Positions 7,409 through 15,698 of a stretch of 17,478 nucleotides of DNA are shown one piece after another (the stretch's first letter is position 1; the number at the start of each line of letters is the position of its first letter). The position numbers and the translations under genes were made by a program. The stretch covers positions 11,958 to 29,435 of the forward strand of contig DDII01000070.1 in the NCBI GenBank assembly GCA_002338445.1, read 5' to 3'. The notes under the pieces were generated by a model that saw only the letters and a list, made by a program, of their open reading frames with translations, was not told the origin of the DNA and did not search any database. The DNA is from Cellvibrionales bacterium UBA1854. Lineage in GTDB: Bacteria; Pseudomonadota; Gammaproteobacteria; Pseudomonadales; Porticoccaceae.

Positions 7409-8545
7409 GTGGATCTAAAGGTAGACTCATATGCTGTGTTGGCTCTTGCTGATGGAACTGTTTTTAACGGTAGAGCAATAGGAGCATCGGGTATTTCTGT
7501 TGGGGAAGTGGTGTTTAATACTGCTATGACGGGGTATCAAGAGATTCTTACAGATCCAAGCTATGCTCGTCAAATTGTCACTCTTACTTATCCCCATATT
7601 GGTAATGTTGGTACAAATAGCCAAGACGAGGAGTCAGATAATGTCTGGGCATCGGGACTCGTGGTGAGAGACTTATCAGTGGTCCCTTCAAATTTTCGTA
7701 ATGAAAAATCCCTGGGAGCTTACCTATTTGATAGAAATGTTGTTGCAATAAGTGATATTGACACTCGTAAACTAACTCGAATTATCAGAAACACTGGCTC
7801 GCAAAACGGTTGCATAATTGCAGGATCTAGAGATGCTGATAAAGCGATAGCATGCGCCCGGGACTTTGCTGGATTAAAGGGAATGGATCTTGCGAAAGAG
7901 GTGTCAATTTTGCAATCGAAAGAGTGGTATCAGACTAGTTGGCGCTTGGGAGTGGGATCGTCAACACCTCAAAATGCACGTTGTAAAGTAGTAGCCTATG
8001 ACTTTGGTGTTAAACACAGTATATTAAGAATGTTAATTGATAGATGCTGTTCAGTAACAATAGTTCCTGCACAAACACCAGTTAGTGAAGTTTTAGCAAT
8101 GAAACCGGATGGTGTATTTTTATCGAATGGACCGGGTGATCCGGCACCATGTAGCTACGCAATTGATTCTATAAAAGCTATTTTAGATCAAGATATTCCA
8201 ATATTTGGTATATGTCTGGGTCATCAATTACTAGCTTTAGCGTCTGGTGCTACCACAAAAAAGATGAAGTTTGGACATCATGGTGCAAATCACCCCGTAT
8301 ACGACGTCAAAAACGACAGAGTTTTGATCACCAGTCAAAATCACGGATTTGCAGTCGATGAGGCATCTTTGCCATCAAATCTACTCATTACTCATCGGTC
8401 TTTGTTTGATGGATCACTGCAAGGTATTGAGAGAGTTGATAAACTTGCATTCAGTTTTCAAGGACATCCAGAGGCCAGTCCAGGACCACATGATGCGGCT
8501 CTTCTTTTCGATCGATTTGTACAAATGATGGAATCTATTAAATAA
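7409..8545 (+). CDS. carA: Carbamoyl phosphate synthase, small (glutaminase) subunit
   Basis: CarA hydrolyses glutamine and channels ammonia to CarB for carbamoyl phosphate, the precursor of arginine and pyrimidines. I place the start at GTG 7409 because GGAGGAG (7397-7403) lies five bases upstream; a TTG at 7382 would encode nine residues over that site. The product has 378 residues (E. coli 382). The N-terminal CarA domain contains VGEVVFNTAMTGYQEILTDP and the C-terminal class I glutamine amidotransferase domain has GICLGHQL. With this start the catalytic triad falls at Cys269, His353 and Glu355, exactly the E. coli numbers, which supports the choice. carB follows after 69 bases with no gene between. 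Confidence 0.98.
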   Translation: MDLKVDSYAVLALADGTVFNGRAIGASGISVGEVVFNTAMTGYQEILTDPSYARQIVTLTYPHIGNVGTNSQDEESDNVWASGLVVRDLSVVPSNFRNEKSLGAYLFDRNVVAISDIDTRKLTRIIRNTGSQNGCIIAGSRDADKAIACARDFAGLKGMDLAKEVSILQSKEWYQTSWRLGVGSSTPQNARCKVVAYDFGVKHSILRMLIDRCCSVTIVPAQTPVSEVLAMKPDGVFLSNGPGDPAPCSYAIDSIKAILDQDIPIFGICLGHQLLALASGATTKKMKFGHHGANHPVYDVKNDRVLITSQNHGFAVDEASLPSNLLITHRSLFDGSLQGIERVDKLAFSFQGHPEASPGPHDAALLFDRFVQMMESIK

Positions 8546-8614
8546 TTATGACAAGTGTTTCATTGCAAATACTTTGAAAAAACTTGAGTCAAGGGAAAAG
8601 TTCTAATAAGAAAC

Positions 8615-11600
8615 ATGCCGAAAAGAGATGATATTAATAGTGTTCTGATAATTGGTGCTGGCCCAATCGTAATCGGTCAGGCTTGCGAATTCGATTATTC
8701 AGGTGCCCAGGCTTGCAAAGCTCTTCGAGAGGAGGGTATTCGAGTAGTCTTGGTAAATTCTAATCCTGCTACCATAATGACTGATCCTACGATGGCAGAT
8801 GCTACTTACATTGAACCGGTACAGTGGAAGACTGTAGCTAAGATTATTGAGAAAGAACGCCCCGATGCCCTTCTACCCACAATGGGTGGGCAAACTGCCC
8901 TAAATTGTGCGTTAGATTTATCAAAACATGGAATTTTAAGTAGGTATAACGTAGAGATGATAGGGGCAAATGCCAATTCAATTGATAAGGCAGAAGATCG
9001 CGAAAGGTTCGACATTGCAATGCGAAAGATAGGCCTGACAACGCCTAATTCCGGTGTGGCACACAGCTTGGAGGAGGCAAACCAAATAGCTGATAGATTT
9101 GGATTTCCATGCATTATAAGGCCGTCATTCACAATGGGAGGTTCCGGGGGCGGCATTGCATATAACCGAGAAGAATTTGGAATAATATGCCGAAGAGGAT
9201 TAGATCTATCTCCCACTGATGAATTATTAATTGATGAATCACTTATCGGTTGGAAAGAATTTGAAATGGAGGTTATGAGGGATTGTAATGATAATTGCAT
9301 CATTGTGTGCGCGATTGAAAATTTTGATCCAATGGGTATTCACACAGGCGATTCAATTACTGTTGCACCAGCTCAGACGCTAACGGATAAAGAATATCAG
9401 TTGATGCGTGATGCATCAGTCAGAATTTTACGCGAAATTGGGATTGAAACAGGCGGGTCTAATGTGCAGTTTGCCGTGAATCCTGTTAATGGAGATTTAG
9501 TGGTTATTGAGATGAATCCGAGAGTCTCTCGGTCTTCGGCATTAGCCTCAAAAGCAACTGGATTTCCAATTGCTAAAATAGCAGCGAAGTTATCAATCGG
9601 TTATACCCTGAATGAGTTGAGAAATGAAATTACGGGCGGCAGCACTCCTGCGTCTTTTGAACCCACCATAGACTATGTGGTTACTAAAGTCCCCAGGTTT
9701 GCGTTTGAAAAGTTTAATCAAGCAAGTGCCGTCTTAACTACACAAATGAAATCAGTCGGAGAGGTAATGGCAATAGGTCGGACCTTCCAAGAATCGCTTC
9801 AGAAGGCATTACGGGGATTAGAAGTAGGTTTTTCTGGCCTGGATCCGTTATTTAAAGCTCATGAGGATGATTTAAGTTACCTCAAGAATCAGCTGTCCGA
9901 GGCTACACCAGAACGAATTTGGTATATTGGCGACGCATTTCGTGTTGGTATGACCTGTGATGATGTCCATGCGATGACTCACATAGATTTTTGGTTCCTT
10001 TCTCAAATAGAGGACTTAATTTCTGAGGAAAGATCCCTCCAAGCTACTTCTGTATTTAATAAGAGCACGATTTTCCGACTAAAACGCAAGGGATTCTCTG
10101 ATCGCCGTTTAGCCGAACTCACTGGTAGAACTGAGAAAGCTATCAGGAAGTTTAGGTGGGATAAAAAACTCTTTCCGGTTTATAAGCGTGTTGATACATG
10201 TGCAGCAGAATTTGCGACGGAAACAGCATACATGTATTCCACCTATGAGGAAGAATGCGAGTCACGCGCAACTGAAAACAAGAAGATTCTTATATTGGGA
10301 GGTGGTCCAAATAGAATTGGCCAAGGCATTGAGTTTGATTATTGTTGCGTGCATGCGTCTTTGGCACTGCGTGAAGAGGGGTTCGAAACGATAATGGTGA
10401 ATTGCAATCCTGAGACTGTGTCTACAGATTTCGATATCTCTAATAGACTATATTTTGAGCCTGTAACTCTTGAGGACGTGCTAGAAATTATTCGAGTGGA
10501 AAATCCTAGCGGAGTCATAGTCCAATTTGGTGGCCAAACCCCCTTAAGGTTGGCGCGGTCACTCGAAAATGAGGGGGTAAAGATTATAGGTACTTCGCCA
10601 GATGCTATTGATCGCGCAGAAGATCGCGAACGATTTCAAAATATGATTAAGAAATTATCTTTATTGCAGCCAAATAATGCTACAGCCCAGAGCATTGACG
10701 AAGCCATGAATTTGGCTCAAATGATTGGTTACCCGCTGGTAGTGAGGCCCTCCTACGTGCTTGGCGGGAGGGCAATGGAAATTGTTTATAAGGACGAAGA
10801 ACTTTTACGCTATATGGAGACAGCAGTAAGTGTAGGAAATGACGCGCCTGTTTTACTCGATTTATTTTTACCAGACGCAATTGAAATTGATATTGATGTT
10901 GTGAGCGATGGAGATAATATAGTCTTGGGCGCTATTATGCAGCATATAGAGCAGGCGGGAATTCATTCGGGCGATTCGGCCTGTTCACTTCCTCCATACA
11001 GCTTGAGTGCAAATTTGCAAGACAAGATGCGAGATATGTGTATAAAAATGGCTCGTGAATTAGGTGTAGTTGGATTAATGAATGTACAGCTCGCTATTCA
11101 AGATGGTGAAATTTATGTTATTGAGGTAAACCCACGTGCCTCCCGGACAATACCGTTTGTTTCAAAATGTATAGGAATCTCTTTGGCGCAAATAGCTGCG
11201 AAATGTATGGCTGGAACGTCACTGAAATCGTTGAGTTTTACTAAAGAAATCGAACCGGTTTTGTATGGAGTCAAAGAGGCCGTTTTCCCATTTAATAAAT
11301 TTCCTGGTATTGATCCTATTTTGGGACCCGAAATGAAATCAACTGGTGAGGTGATGGGCATCGGGGCCTCTTTCGCTGAAGCGTATGGTAAAGCTCAATT
11401 AGGATCGGGAGAAATTCTCCCACGTTCTGGAAATGTGTTTATTAGTGTAAGAGATAGGGATAAACAGTTAGTACCAGCCATGGCAGAGGACTTAGTGAAA
11501 TTAGGCTTCTCTTTGTTTGCTACAAGAGGTACCGCAGAGGTAATTAAATCTCATGGAATATCCGTTTCGATTGTCAATAAGGTACAAGAAGGACGACCTC

Positions 11601-11836
11601 ATATAGTAGATATGATAAAAAGTGATCAAATTGACTTAATAATAAATACCACAGAGGGGAGGAAAGCAATTTCCGACTCCTCTACAATTCGGTCTAAAGC
11701 AGAGCAACATCAGATCTATTACACTACAACGATGGCGGGAGGAAGAGCAGTTTGTGAGACATTGAAGTTTTCTAAAAATTTGAAAGATATTACTGTTAGA
11801 AGTCTCCAATCTGTCCACAAAGAGGTGGAGCTATGA
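8615..11836 (+). CDS. carB: Carbamoyl phosphate synthase, large subunit
   Basis: CarB makes carbamoyl phosphate from bicarbonate, ATP and the ammonia released by CarA. At 1073 residues it equals the E. coli enzyme in length. The two homologous ATP-grasp halves are plain: MPKRDDINSVLIIGAGPIVIG opens the carboxyphosphate half and KKILILGGGPNRIGQG (near residue 555) opens the carbamoyl-phosphate half. Matching pieces include RPSFTMGGSGGGIAYN and RPSYVLGGRAMEIVY for nucleotide binding. The middle is the oligomerisation domain, and the last 140 or so residues (from about 936) form the MGS-like allosteric domain. The ribosome site before ATG 8615 is weak. The gene overlaps greA by four bases (ATGA), implying translational coupling. 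Confidence 0.99.
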   Translation: MPKRDDINSVLIIGAGPIVIGQACEFDYSGAQACKALREEGIRVVLVNSNPATIMTDPTMADATYIEPVQWKTVAKIIEKERPDALLPTMGGQTALNCALDLSKHGILSRYNVEMIGANANSIDKAEDRERFDIAMRKIGLTTPNSGVAHSLEEANQIADRFGFPCIIRPSFTMGGSGGGIAYNREEFGIICRRGLDLSPTDELLIDESLIGWKEFEMEVMRDCNDNCIIVCAIENFDPMGIHTGDSITVAPAQTLTDKEYQLMRDASVRILREIGIETGGSNVQFAVNPVNGDLVVIEMNPRVSRSSALASKATGFPIAKIAAKLSIGYTLNELRNEITGGSTPASFEPTIDYVVTKVPRFAFEKFNQASAVLTTQMKSVGEVMAIGRTFQESLQKALRGLEVGFSGLDPLFKAHEDDLSYLKNQLSEATPERIWYIGDAFRVGMTCDDVHAMTHIDFWFLSQIEDLISEERSLQATSVFNKSTIFRLKRKGFSDRRLAELTGRTEKAIRKFRWDKKLFPVYKRVDTCAAEFATETAYMYSTYEEECESRATENKKILILGGGPNRIGQGIEFDYCCVHASLALREEGFETIMVNCNPETVSTDFDISNRLYFEPVTLEDVLEIIRVENPSGVIVQFGGQTPLRLARSLENEGVKIIGTSPDAIDRAEDRERFQNMIKKLSLLQPNNATAQSIDEAMNLAQMIGYPLVVRPSYVLGGRAMEIVYKDEELLRYMETAVSVGNDAPVLLDLFLPDAIEIDIDVVSDGDNIVLGAIMQHIEQAGIHSGDSACSLPPYSLSANLQDKMRDMCIKMARELGVVGLMNVQLAIQDGEIYVIEVNPRASRTIPFVSKCIGISLAQIAAKCMAGTSLKSLSFTKEIEPVLYGVKEAVFPFNKFPGIDPILGPEMKSTGEVMGIGASFAEAYGKAQLGSGEILPRSGNVFISVRDRDKQLVPAMAEDLVKLGFSLFATRGTAEVIKSHGISVSIVNKVQEGRPHIVDMIKSDQIDLIINTTEGRKAISDSSTIRSKAEQHQIYYTTTMAGGRAVCETLKFSKNLKDITVRSLQSVHKEVEL

Positions 11837-12309
11837 AAAAAAATCCAATGACAGTGACCGGAGAAAAGGAGCTGAGGGAAGAATTAGACAGGCTTAAAAC
11901 CCTTCAGCGTCCGGCCATCATAAATGCGATAGCGTCTGCTAGGGAACATGGAGATTTGAAGGAGAACGCGGAGTATCATGCAGCCCGTGAACAACAGAGT
12001 TTTGTTGAGGGTCGTATACAAGATATAGAGGGTAAGTTGTCGAATGCTCAAATCATTGACATAACAAAAATTTTGCCAAGTGAGCGAGTTATATTTGGGT
12101 GCAGAGTAACCATTACTGACCTAAAAACAGAGAAAACATACAATTATCGCATAGTTGGCGATGATGAGGCGGAAGTAAAGCTGGGAAAGATTTCTTATAA
12201 ATCACCAATTGCCAAGGCACTCATTGGTAAAGACTGTGGTGACTGTGTCGTTGTTAAAGCGCCGGCTGGAGACGTCGAATATGAAATCGAAGTTGTTGAT
12301 TACGTCTAA
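11833..12309 (+). CDS. greA: Transcript cleavage factor GreA
   Basis: GreA enters the secondary channel of RNA polymerase and stimulates cleavage of backtracked RNA. Its 158 residues equal E. coli GreA. The N-terminal coiled coil carries the tip motif EHGDLKENAEYHAAREQQ, with Asp41 and Glu44 at the E. coli positions, and the C-terminal globular domain contains RIVGDDEAE and SPIAKALIGK. The ATG overlaps the carB stop (ATGA) and has GAGG/GGAG purine tracts just upstream inside carB. It is the last gene of carA-carB-greA. Its stop is two bases from the argF stop on the opposite strand, and I see no intrinsic terminator there. Confidence 0.98.
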   Translation: MKKNPMTVTGEKELREELDRLKTLQRPAIINAIASAREHGDLKENAEYHAAREQQSFVEGRIQDIEGKLSNAQIIDITKILPSERVIFGCRVTITDLKTEKTYNYRIVGDDEAEVKLGKISYKSPIAKALIGKDCGDCVVVKAPAGDVEYEIEVVDYV

Positions 12310-12311
12310 AG

Positions 12312-13238
12312 TTAGTTGAAACTAGGGACCTGTAGCAAGAATAACATCAAGGCTTTTTGTGCGTGAAGGCGATTCTCTGCTTCGTCCCAAACTACTGATA
12401 TGGATTCATCCTCTAGTAATTCTCCCGTAACTTCCTCGTTGCGATGCGCCGGTAGGCAATGCATAAAAAGAGCGCCCTCTGCGGCTAATGACATTAGATT
12501 GTGATCGACTTTAAAATCTGAAAATTGAGCAAGACGGAGTTGCCTTTGATCCTCTTGTCCCATCGAAGCAAACACATCTGTTGTGACTAGATCTGCTCCT
12601 CGAGCGGCTGTCCGAGGAGATTGAGAAATCGTGACACGATCTTTTGCCAAGCTAGTAAGTTGCTGACTGGGTTCAAAGCCCTTTGGACACGCAATGTTAA
12701 GATCAAAGTCAAGTAGCATAGAAGCATGGATCCACGATTGACACATGTTATTTCCATCACCTATCCACGCGACAGTTTTTCCCTCCAGAGTTCCGCGGAA
12801 TTCCATAAAAGTTTGTATATCTGCGAGTAATTGACAGGGATGAAAATCATCACTCAGACCGTTAATAACTGGAACCTTCGAGTGTTCAGCGAACTCTTCA
12901 ATATCTGCCTGTTTAAAAGTTCTCATCATTACAATATCTACCATACTTGAAATTACTTTGGCAGCATCACAAATGGGCTCTCCGCGACCGAACTGTGTGT
13001 CTTTTGTTGATAAGAATAATGCGGATCCTCCCAACTGAGACATTCCAGCCTCGAAGCTGACTCGGGTTCGAGTAGAGGATTTTTCAAAGAACATTGCAAG
13101 CACTTTCCCATTGAGCACCTCGCGGAGGTGATCTTCATGGCGATTTTCTTTAAGAAAGTTTGCATTGCGAACTATTGTTAACAATTCATCTTTGTTTAGA
13201 TCCAGGAGAGTGAGGAGGTGTCTTGGATTAATTGTCAT
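12312..13238 (-). CDS. argF: Ornithine carbamoyltransferase
   Basis: ArgF joins carbamoyl phosphate, the product of neighbouring CarAB, to ornithine to give citrulline in arginine synthesis. It has 308 residues, typical of the Pseudomonas-like anabolic type. Visible motifs are the carbamoyl-phosphate site STRTR (55-59), HPCQ (133-136), the ornithine-side loop DVFASMG (221-227) and HCLP (260-263, Cys261). The gene begins two bases after the argD stop, so argD-argF is a tight operon with likely coupled translation; the ribosome site, in the end of argD, is poor (GAAGA). It converges on greA. The SMG loop and HCLP distinguish it from aspartate carbamoyltransferase. Confidence 0.97.
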   Translation of the reverse strand: MTINPRHLLTLLDLNKDELLTIVRNANFLKENRHEDHLREVLNGKVLAMFFEKSSTRTRVSFEAGMSQLGGSALFLSTKDTQFGRGEPICDAAKVISSMVDIVMMRTFKQADIEEFAEHSKVPVINGLSDDFHPCQLLADIQTFMEFRGTLEGKTVAWIGDGNNMCQSWIHASMLLDFDLNIACPKGFEPSQQLTSLAKDRVTISQSPRTAARGADLVTTDVFASMGQEDQRQLRLAQFSDFKVDHNLMSLAAEGALFMHCLPAHRNEEVTGELLEDESISVVWDEAENRLHAQKALMLFLLQVPSFN

Positions 13239-13240
13239 TT

Positions 13241-14419
13241 CTAATCTTCAACAAAATCGAGAATAAGTGGTGCAAGTATATCGACCAAAAGATCTATCTG
13301 ATCATCACTCATTATAAGTGGCGGCAAGAGCCGAATGACCGAGTCAGCGGTAACATTTATGAGTAGACCTTTATCTAATGCTAAATTGAATAAAGATTTA
13401 CATGGTCTGTCGAGCTGGATTCCGATCATGCACCCTTTCCCTCGAATGTCTGATACATTAGTCGCGTTTTTCAGTCTCAATTTGAGGCCGTGCATTATTG
13501 ACTTACCAACAATTTCGGCTCGTTCATAGAGGTTTTTTTCACAGATATATTCAACTGAGGCCAAGGCTGCGGCGCATGAAAGTGGATTTCCACCAAATGT
13601 TGATCCATGATTACCGGGTTTCATTAAGTCCGCCGCCCAGCTGCTAGCCAGGCAAGCGCCAATCGGGACACCGTTTCCAAGTCCTTTTGAGGTGGTGACA
13701 ACGTCGGGCACAATGTCGTTGTGTTGATAACAAAAATATTTTCCTGTGCGACCATTCCCTGTTTGTACTTCATCGATCATCAGCAGCCAATTATTTGTTT
13801 TACATAAACTTTGTAATTCATTAAGGTAGTTTTTGTTAGGTATATTTATACCTCCCTCACCTTGAATCGGCTCCACAAATACTGCACATATGTTTGCATT
13901 GTTGGAGGCTATCCTTTCTACAGAGGGGATATCGTTGAAGGGCGCTCTGACAAATCCACTGACTAGAGGCTCAAATCCAGCTTGAACTTTGCGACCACCC
14001 GATGCACTCAGCGTAGCCATTGTTCGCCCATGAAAGGCATTATCCATCACCACAATGGTGGGTAATTTGAGACCGCATTTATTGCCGTGCAGTCTAGCAA
14101 TTTTGATCGCTGCTTCGTTAGCTTCAGCGCCAGAGTTACTAAAAAAAACTCGACGCATTTTAGAAATTTTACAGAGCGTTTCTGCTAGTTGAATTTGTTT
14201 CGGAATACTAAAAAAATTTGAACAGTGCACTAATTCCTTTGCTTGTTCTGCAACGGCACTCGCAACTGACGGGTGAGAATGTCCCAACCCGCATACGGCA
14301 ATACCAGATAGACCATCTAAGTATTTTTTTCCATGTTGGTCCCAAACCCAGCAACCCTCGCCTCGCACTAATGAGCACTGGCTGGGACCATAAGTATTCA
14401 TTAAAGAGTCATTTTGCAT
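13241..14419 (-). CDS. argD: Acetylornithine aminotransferase (class III, PLP)
   Basis: ArgD transaminates N-acetylglutamate semialdehyde to N-acetylornithine; members often also act as DapC in lysine synthesis. It has 392 residues. Key motifs are NSGAEANEAAIK (from residue 95), FHGRT (129-133), EPIQGEGG (183-190), DEVQTGNGRTGK (216-227), the PLP-binding Lys245 in TTSKGLGNG, and HGSTFGGNPL (271-280). The start MQNDSLMNTYGP resembles Pseudomonas ArgD N-termini of the MTT-LMTTY type; Met7 is a possible alternative. The only good ribosome site, AGGAG, lies about 13 bases from ATG 14419, which is long. Its pairing with argF supports a biosynthetic role over the catabolic succinylornithine aminotransferase (AstC), but the substrate cannot be proved from sequence. 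Confidence 0.93.
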   Translation of the reverse strand: MQNDSLMNTYGPSQCSLVRGEGCWVWDQHGKKYLDGLSGIAVCGLGHSHPSVASAVAEQAKELVHCSNFFSIPKQIQLAETLCKISKMRRVFFSNSGAEANEAAIKIARLHGNKCGLKLPTIVVMDNAFHGRTMATLSASGGRKVQAGFEPLVSGFVRAPFNDIPSVERIASNNANICAVFVEPIQGEGGINIPNKNYLNELQSLCKTNNWLLMIDEVQTGNGRTGKYFCYQHNDIVPDVVTTSKGLGNGVPIGACLASSWAADLMKPGNHGSTFGGNPLSCAAALASVEYICEKNLYERAEIVGKSIMHGLKLRLKNATNVSDIRGKGCMIGIQLDRPCKSLFNLALDKGLLINVTADSVIRLLPPLIMSDDQIDLLVDILAPLILDFVED

Positions 14420-14460
14420 TTTGGAATATATACTCCTAATACTTTTATTTTTGTAAAAAC

Positions 14461-14482
14461 AAAAAAAGGCGACATAGCCGCC
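14461..14482 (-). terminator. Terminator-like hairpin in the argD leader
   Basis: On the minus strand GGCGGC-TAT-GTCGCC (14468-14482) forms a 6-bp stem (one G-T pair) with a 3-base loop, followed by seven T (14461-14467). It stands 41 bases before the argD start and points toward it. No minus-strand gene lies just upstream, so it is either an attenuator in the argDF leader or a stop for stray antisense transcription. No convincing Arg-rich leader peptide precedes it. Confidence 0.6.
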
Positions 14483-14532
14483 CTACGATCAATGATATCT
14501 TGGTTTACAACTTCTGGCAAACATTGCCCACT

Positions 14533-14550
14533 GGATTTTTATAAAAGTCC
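14533..14550. repeat. AT-rich palindrome between argD and grxD
   Basis: GGATTTTTATAAAAGTCC is an 18-base inverted repeat with one mismatched position pair (a G-T pair if read as RNA); a flanking T-A pair extends it to 20. It lies in the divergent argD-grxD region and could be an operator or an RNA hairpin. It does not match the ARG box consensus. The 293-base region (14420-14712) otherwise shows no gene. Confidence 0.4.
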
Positions 14551-14712
14551 ACAGCAGGCTTTGCAGGGTGATTTTGAATACTCATTTCCTGCAGCAACAA
14601 AAATGTTACTTGTCCAAAATAACTTCGATTTAAATTCTTTTTATTGTGGCTATCGATTTTTAATTTTAAGGGTTATCATAGAATTAAACTGTATTAAGTA
14701 AGGACGGCATAA

Positions 14713-15045
14713 ATGGACGTTATGGAAAACATAGCAGAGCAAGTGAAAAATAACCCTGTAATTATTTACATGAAAGGGTCACCAACGCAGCCTCAATGTG
14801 GCTTTTCAGCTCGGACTGTTCAGGCGCTTATGGACTGTGGACGCGAGTTTGCTTATATCGATGTTCTATCAAATCCGGAGATCAGAGCGAATCTACCTAA
14901 TTTCGGTAACTGGCCGACATTTCCGCAACTTTGGGTTCTGGGAGAGCTGATTGGTGGGTGTGATATTGTTTCTGAAATGCACGAAAATGGAGAACTACAA
15001 ACTCTAATAGACAGTGCAATAAACGAGAGTACCGCGACAGGTTAG
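14713..15045 (+). CDS. grxD: Monothiol glutaredoxin, Grx4/GrxD type
   Basis: This CGFS-type monothiol glutaredoxin binds a bridging [2Fe-2S] cluster with glutathione and acts in Fe-S transfer and iron handling, not general disulfide reduction. It has 110 residues (E. coli 115). YMKGSP (19-24) precedes CGFS with the active Cys29, followed by WPTFPQLWV and GGCDI, which complete the glutathione and cluster site. The ATG at 14713 follows AAGGA (14699-14703) by 9 bases; Met4 is a less likely start. It diverges from argD; grxD beside arginine genes is familiar from Pseudomonas-like genomes (from memory). No strong promoter could be named. Confidence 0.96.
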   Translation: MDVMENIAEQVKNNPVIIYMKGSPTQPQCGFSARTVQALMDCGREFAYIDVLSNPEIRANLPNFGNWPTFPQLWVLGELIGGCDIVSEMHENGELQTLIDSAINESTATG

Positions 15046-15132
15046 AGGTGCGTCTCCAATTAGATCACATTTTTTAAAAGTAGCTGAGTGAGGAGAAATA
15101 GCCCTTACTTCACCCTCACAAAGACGATTTTG

Positions 15133-15660
15133 TCAAGATATGGTATCTTGGTGTACTGTAAAATTCCGAGCACGTCGATCACTTAAAAAGCGTCTCAAAG
15201 TGATAGTCATAACTGGAAAAGCTAATTCTTCCCAAGGAATTGAGTGCTCATCAAATAGGTTTACCTCCGATGATTCGGCGGTAGTTGAGTAGGATGGGTT
15301 TATCAGTTGAGCGCGATAGAAGAGGTACACTTGGTTAATTCGTGGAATGTCGAAAATGGCAAAAAGCTTTACGTCCTCTAGCTTCGCTAAACATTCTTCG
15401 TAACACTCCCTCACAGCTCCGTCCCTGGTAGATTCTCCGTTTTCCATAAAACCCGCCGGCAGTGTCCAAAATCCTAATCTCGGAGAAATAGCTCTCTTGC
15501 AGAGAAGAATACGATGGTCGAACGTTGGAATAGTTCCAACGATTATTAGCGGGTTTTGATAATGAATCTTCTTACACTCAACACAAACGAATCGGTACCT
15601 ATCGTCGCCGTCGGGGATCGCTTTAACAACCTTACCACTGCAATGAGAACAGTATTTCAT
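15133..15660 (-). CDS. NUDIX hydrolase with N-terminal zinc ribbon
   Basis: A probable nucleoside-diphosphate-X hydrolase of unknown substrate. The ATG at 15660 is preferred to the GTG at 15669 because AAGGTG lies about six bases before it, giving 175 residues. Cys4/Cys7 and Cys26/Cys29 form a two-CxxC zinc ribbon of the kind also found in NADH pyrophosphatase. The NUDIX box runs from Gly70 to Ala92 with Glu76, Arg84, Glu85, Glu88 and Glu89 in place; the usual Gly of EExG is Leu91. NPLIIVGTIP and GFWTLPAGF are typical of this ribbon-NUDIX subfamily. It is shorter than NudC (about 257) and lacks its upstream domain, so I give no symbol. It diverges from the next NUDIX gene across only 38 bases. 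A CAAGATA/TATCTTG hairpin covers its stop codon. Confidence 0.9.
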   Translation of the reverse strand: MKYCSHCSGKVVKAIPDGDDRYRFVCVECKKIHYQNPLIIVGTIPTFDHRILLCKRAISPRLGFWTLPAGFMENGESTRDGAVRECYEECLAKLEDVKLFAIFDIPRINQVYLFYRAQLINPSYSTTAESSEVNLFDEHSIPWEELAFPVMTITLRRFLSDRRARNFTVHQDTIS

Positions 15661-15698
15661 TAGCTTCACCTTTACTCTTGTTCGATTATAATGGAGAA

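Noticed and set aside
14505..14585. 26-residue minus-strand frame (MSIQNHPAKPAVDFYK...) as an argD leader peptide
   Set aside because: It contains no arginine codon, its AGGA is almost touching the ATG, and it ends about 20 bases before the hairpin. It does not fit a ribosome-stalling attenuation leader, though a real small gene is not excluded.
14575..14588. ARG-box-like TGAAT-ACTC-ATTTC
   Set aside because: The left half is perfect but the right half matches only three of five bases, the middle has two C, and there is no second box at the usual distance.
14414..14701. 95-residue plus-strand frame filling the argD-grxD gap
   Set aside because: It overlaps the start of argD, has no ribosome site or family features, and covers the terminator-like hairpin and the palindrome, which look regulatory.
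15134..15150. Hairpin CAAGATA-TGG-TATCTTG as a terminator
   Set aside because: The stem is AT-rich and neither strand has a T run after it. It covers the stop codon of the NUDIX gene and may be chance.
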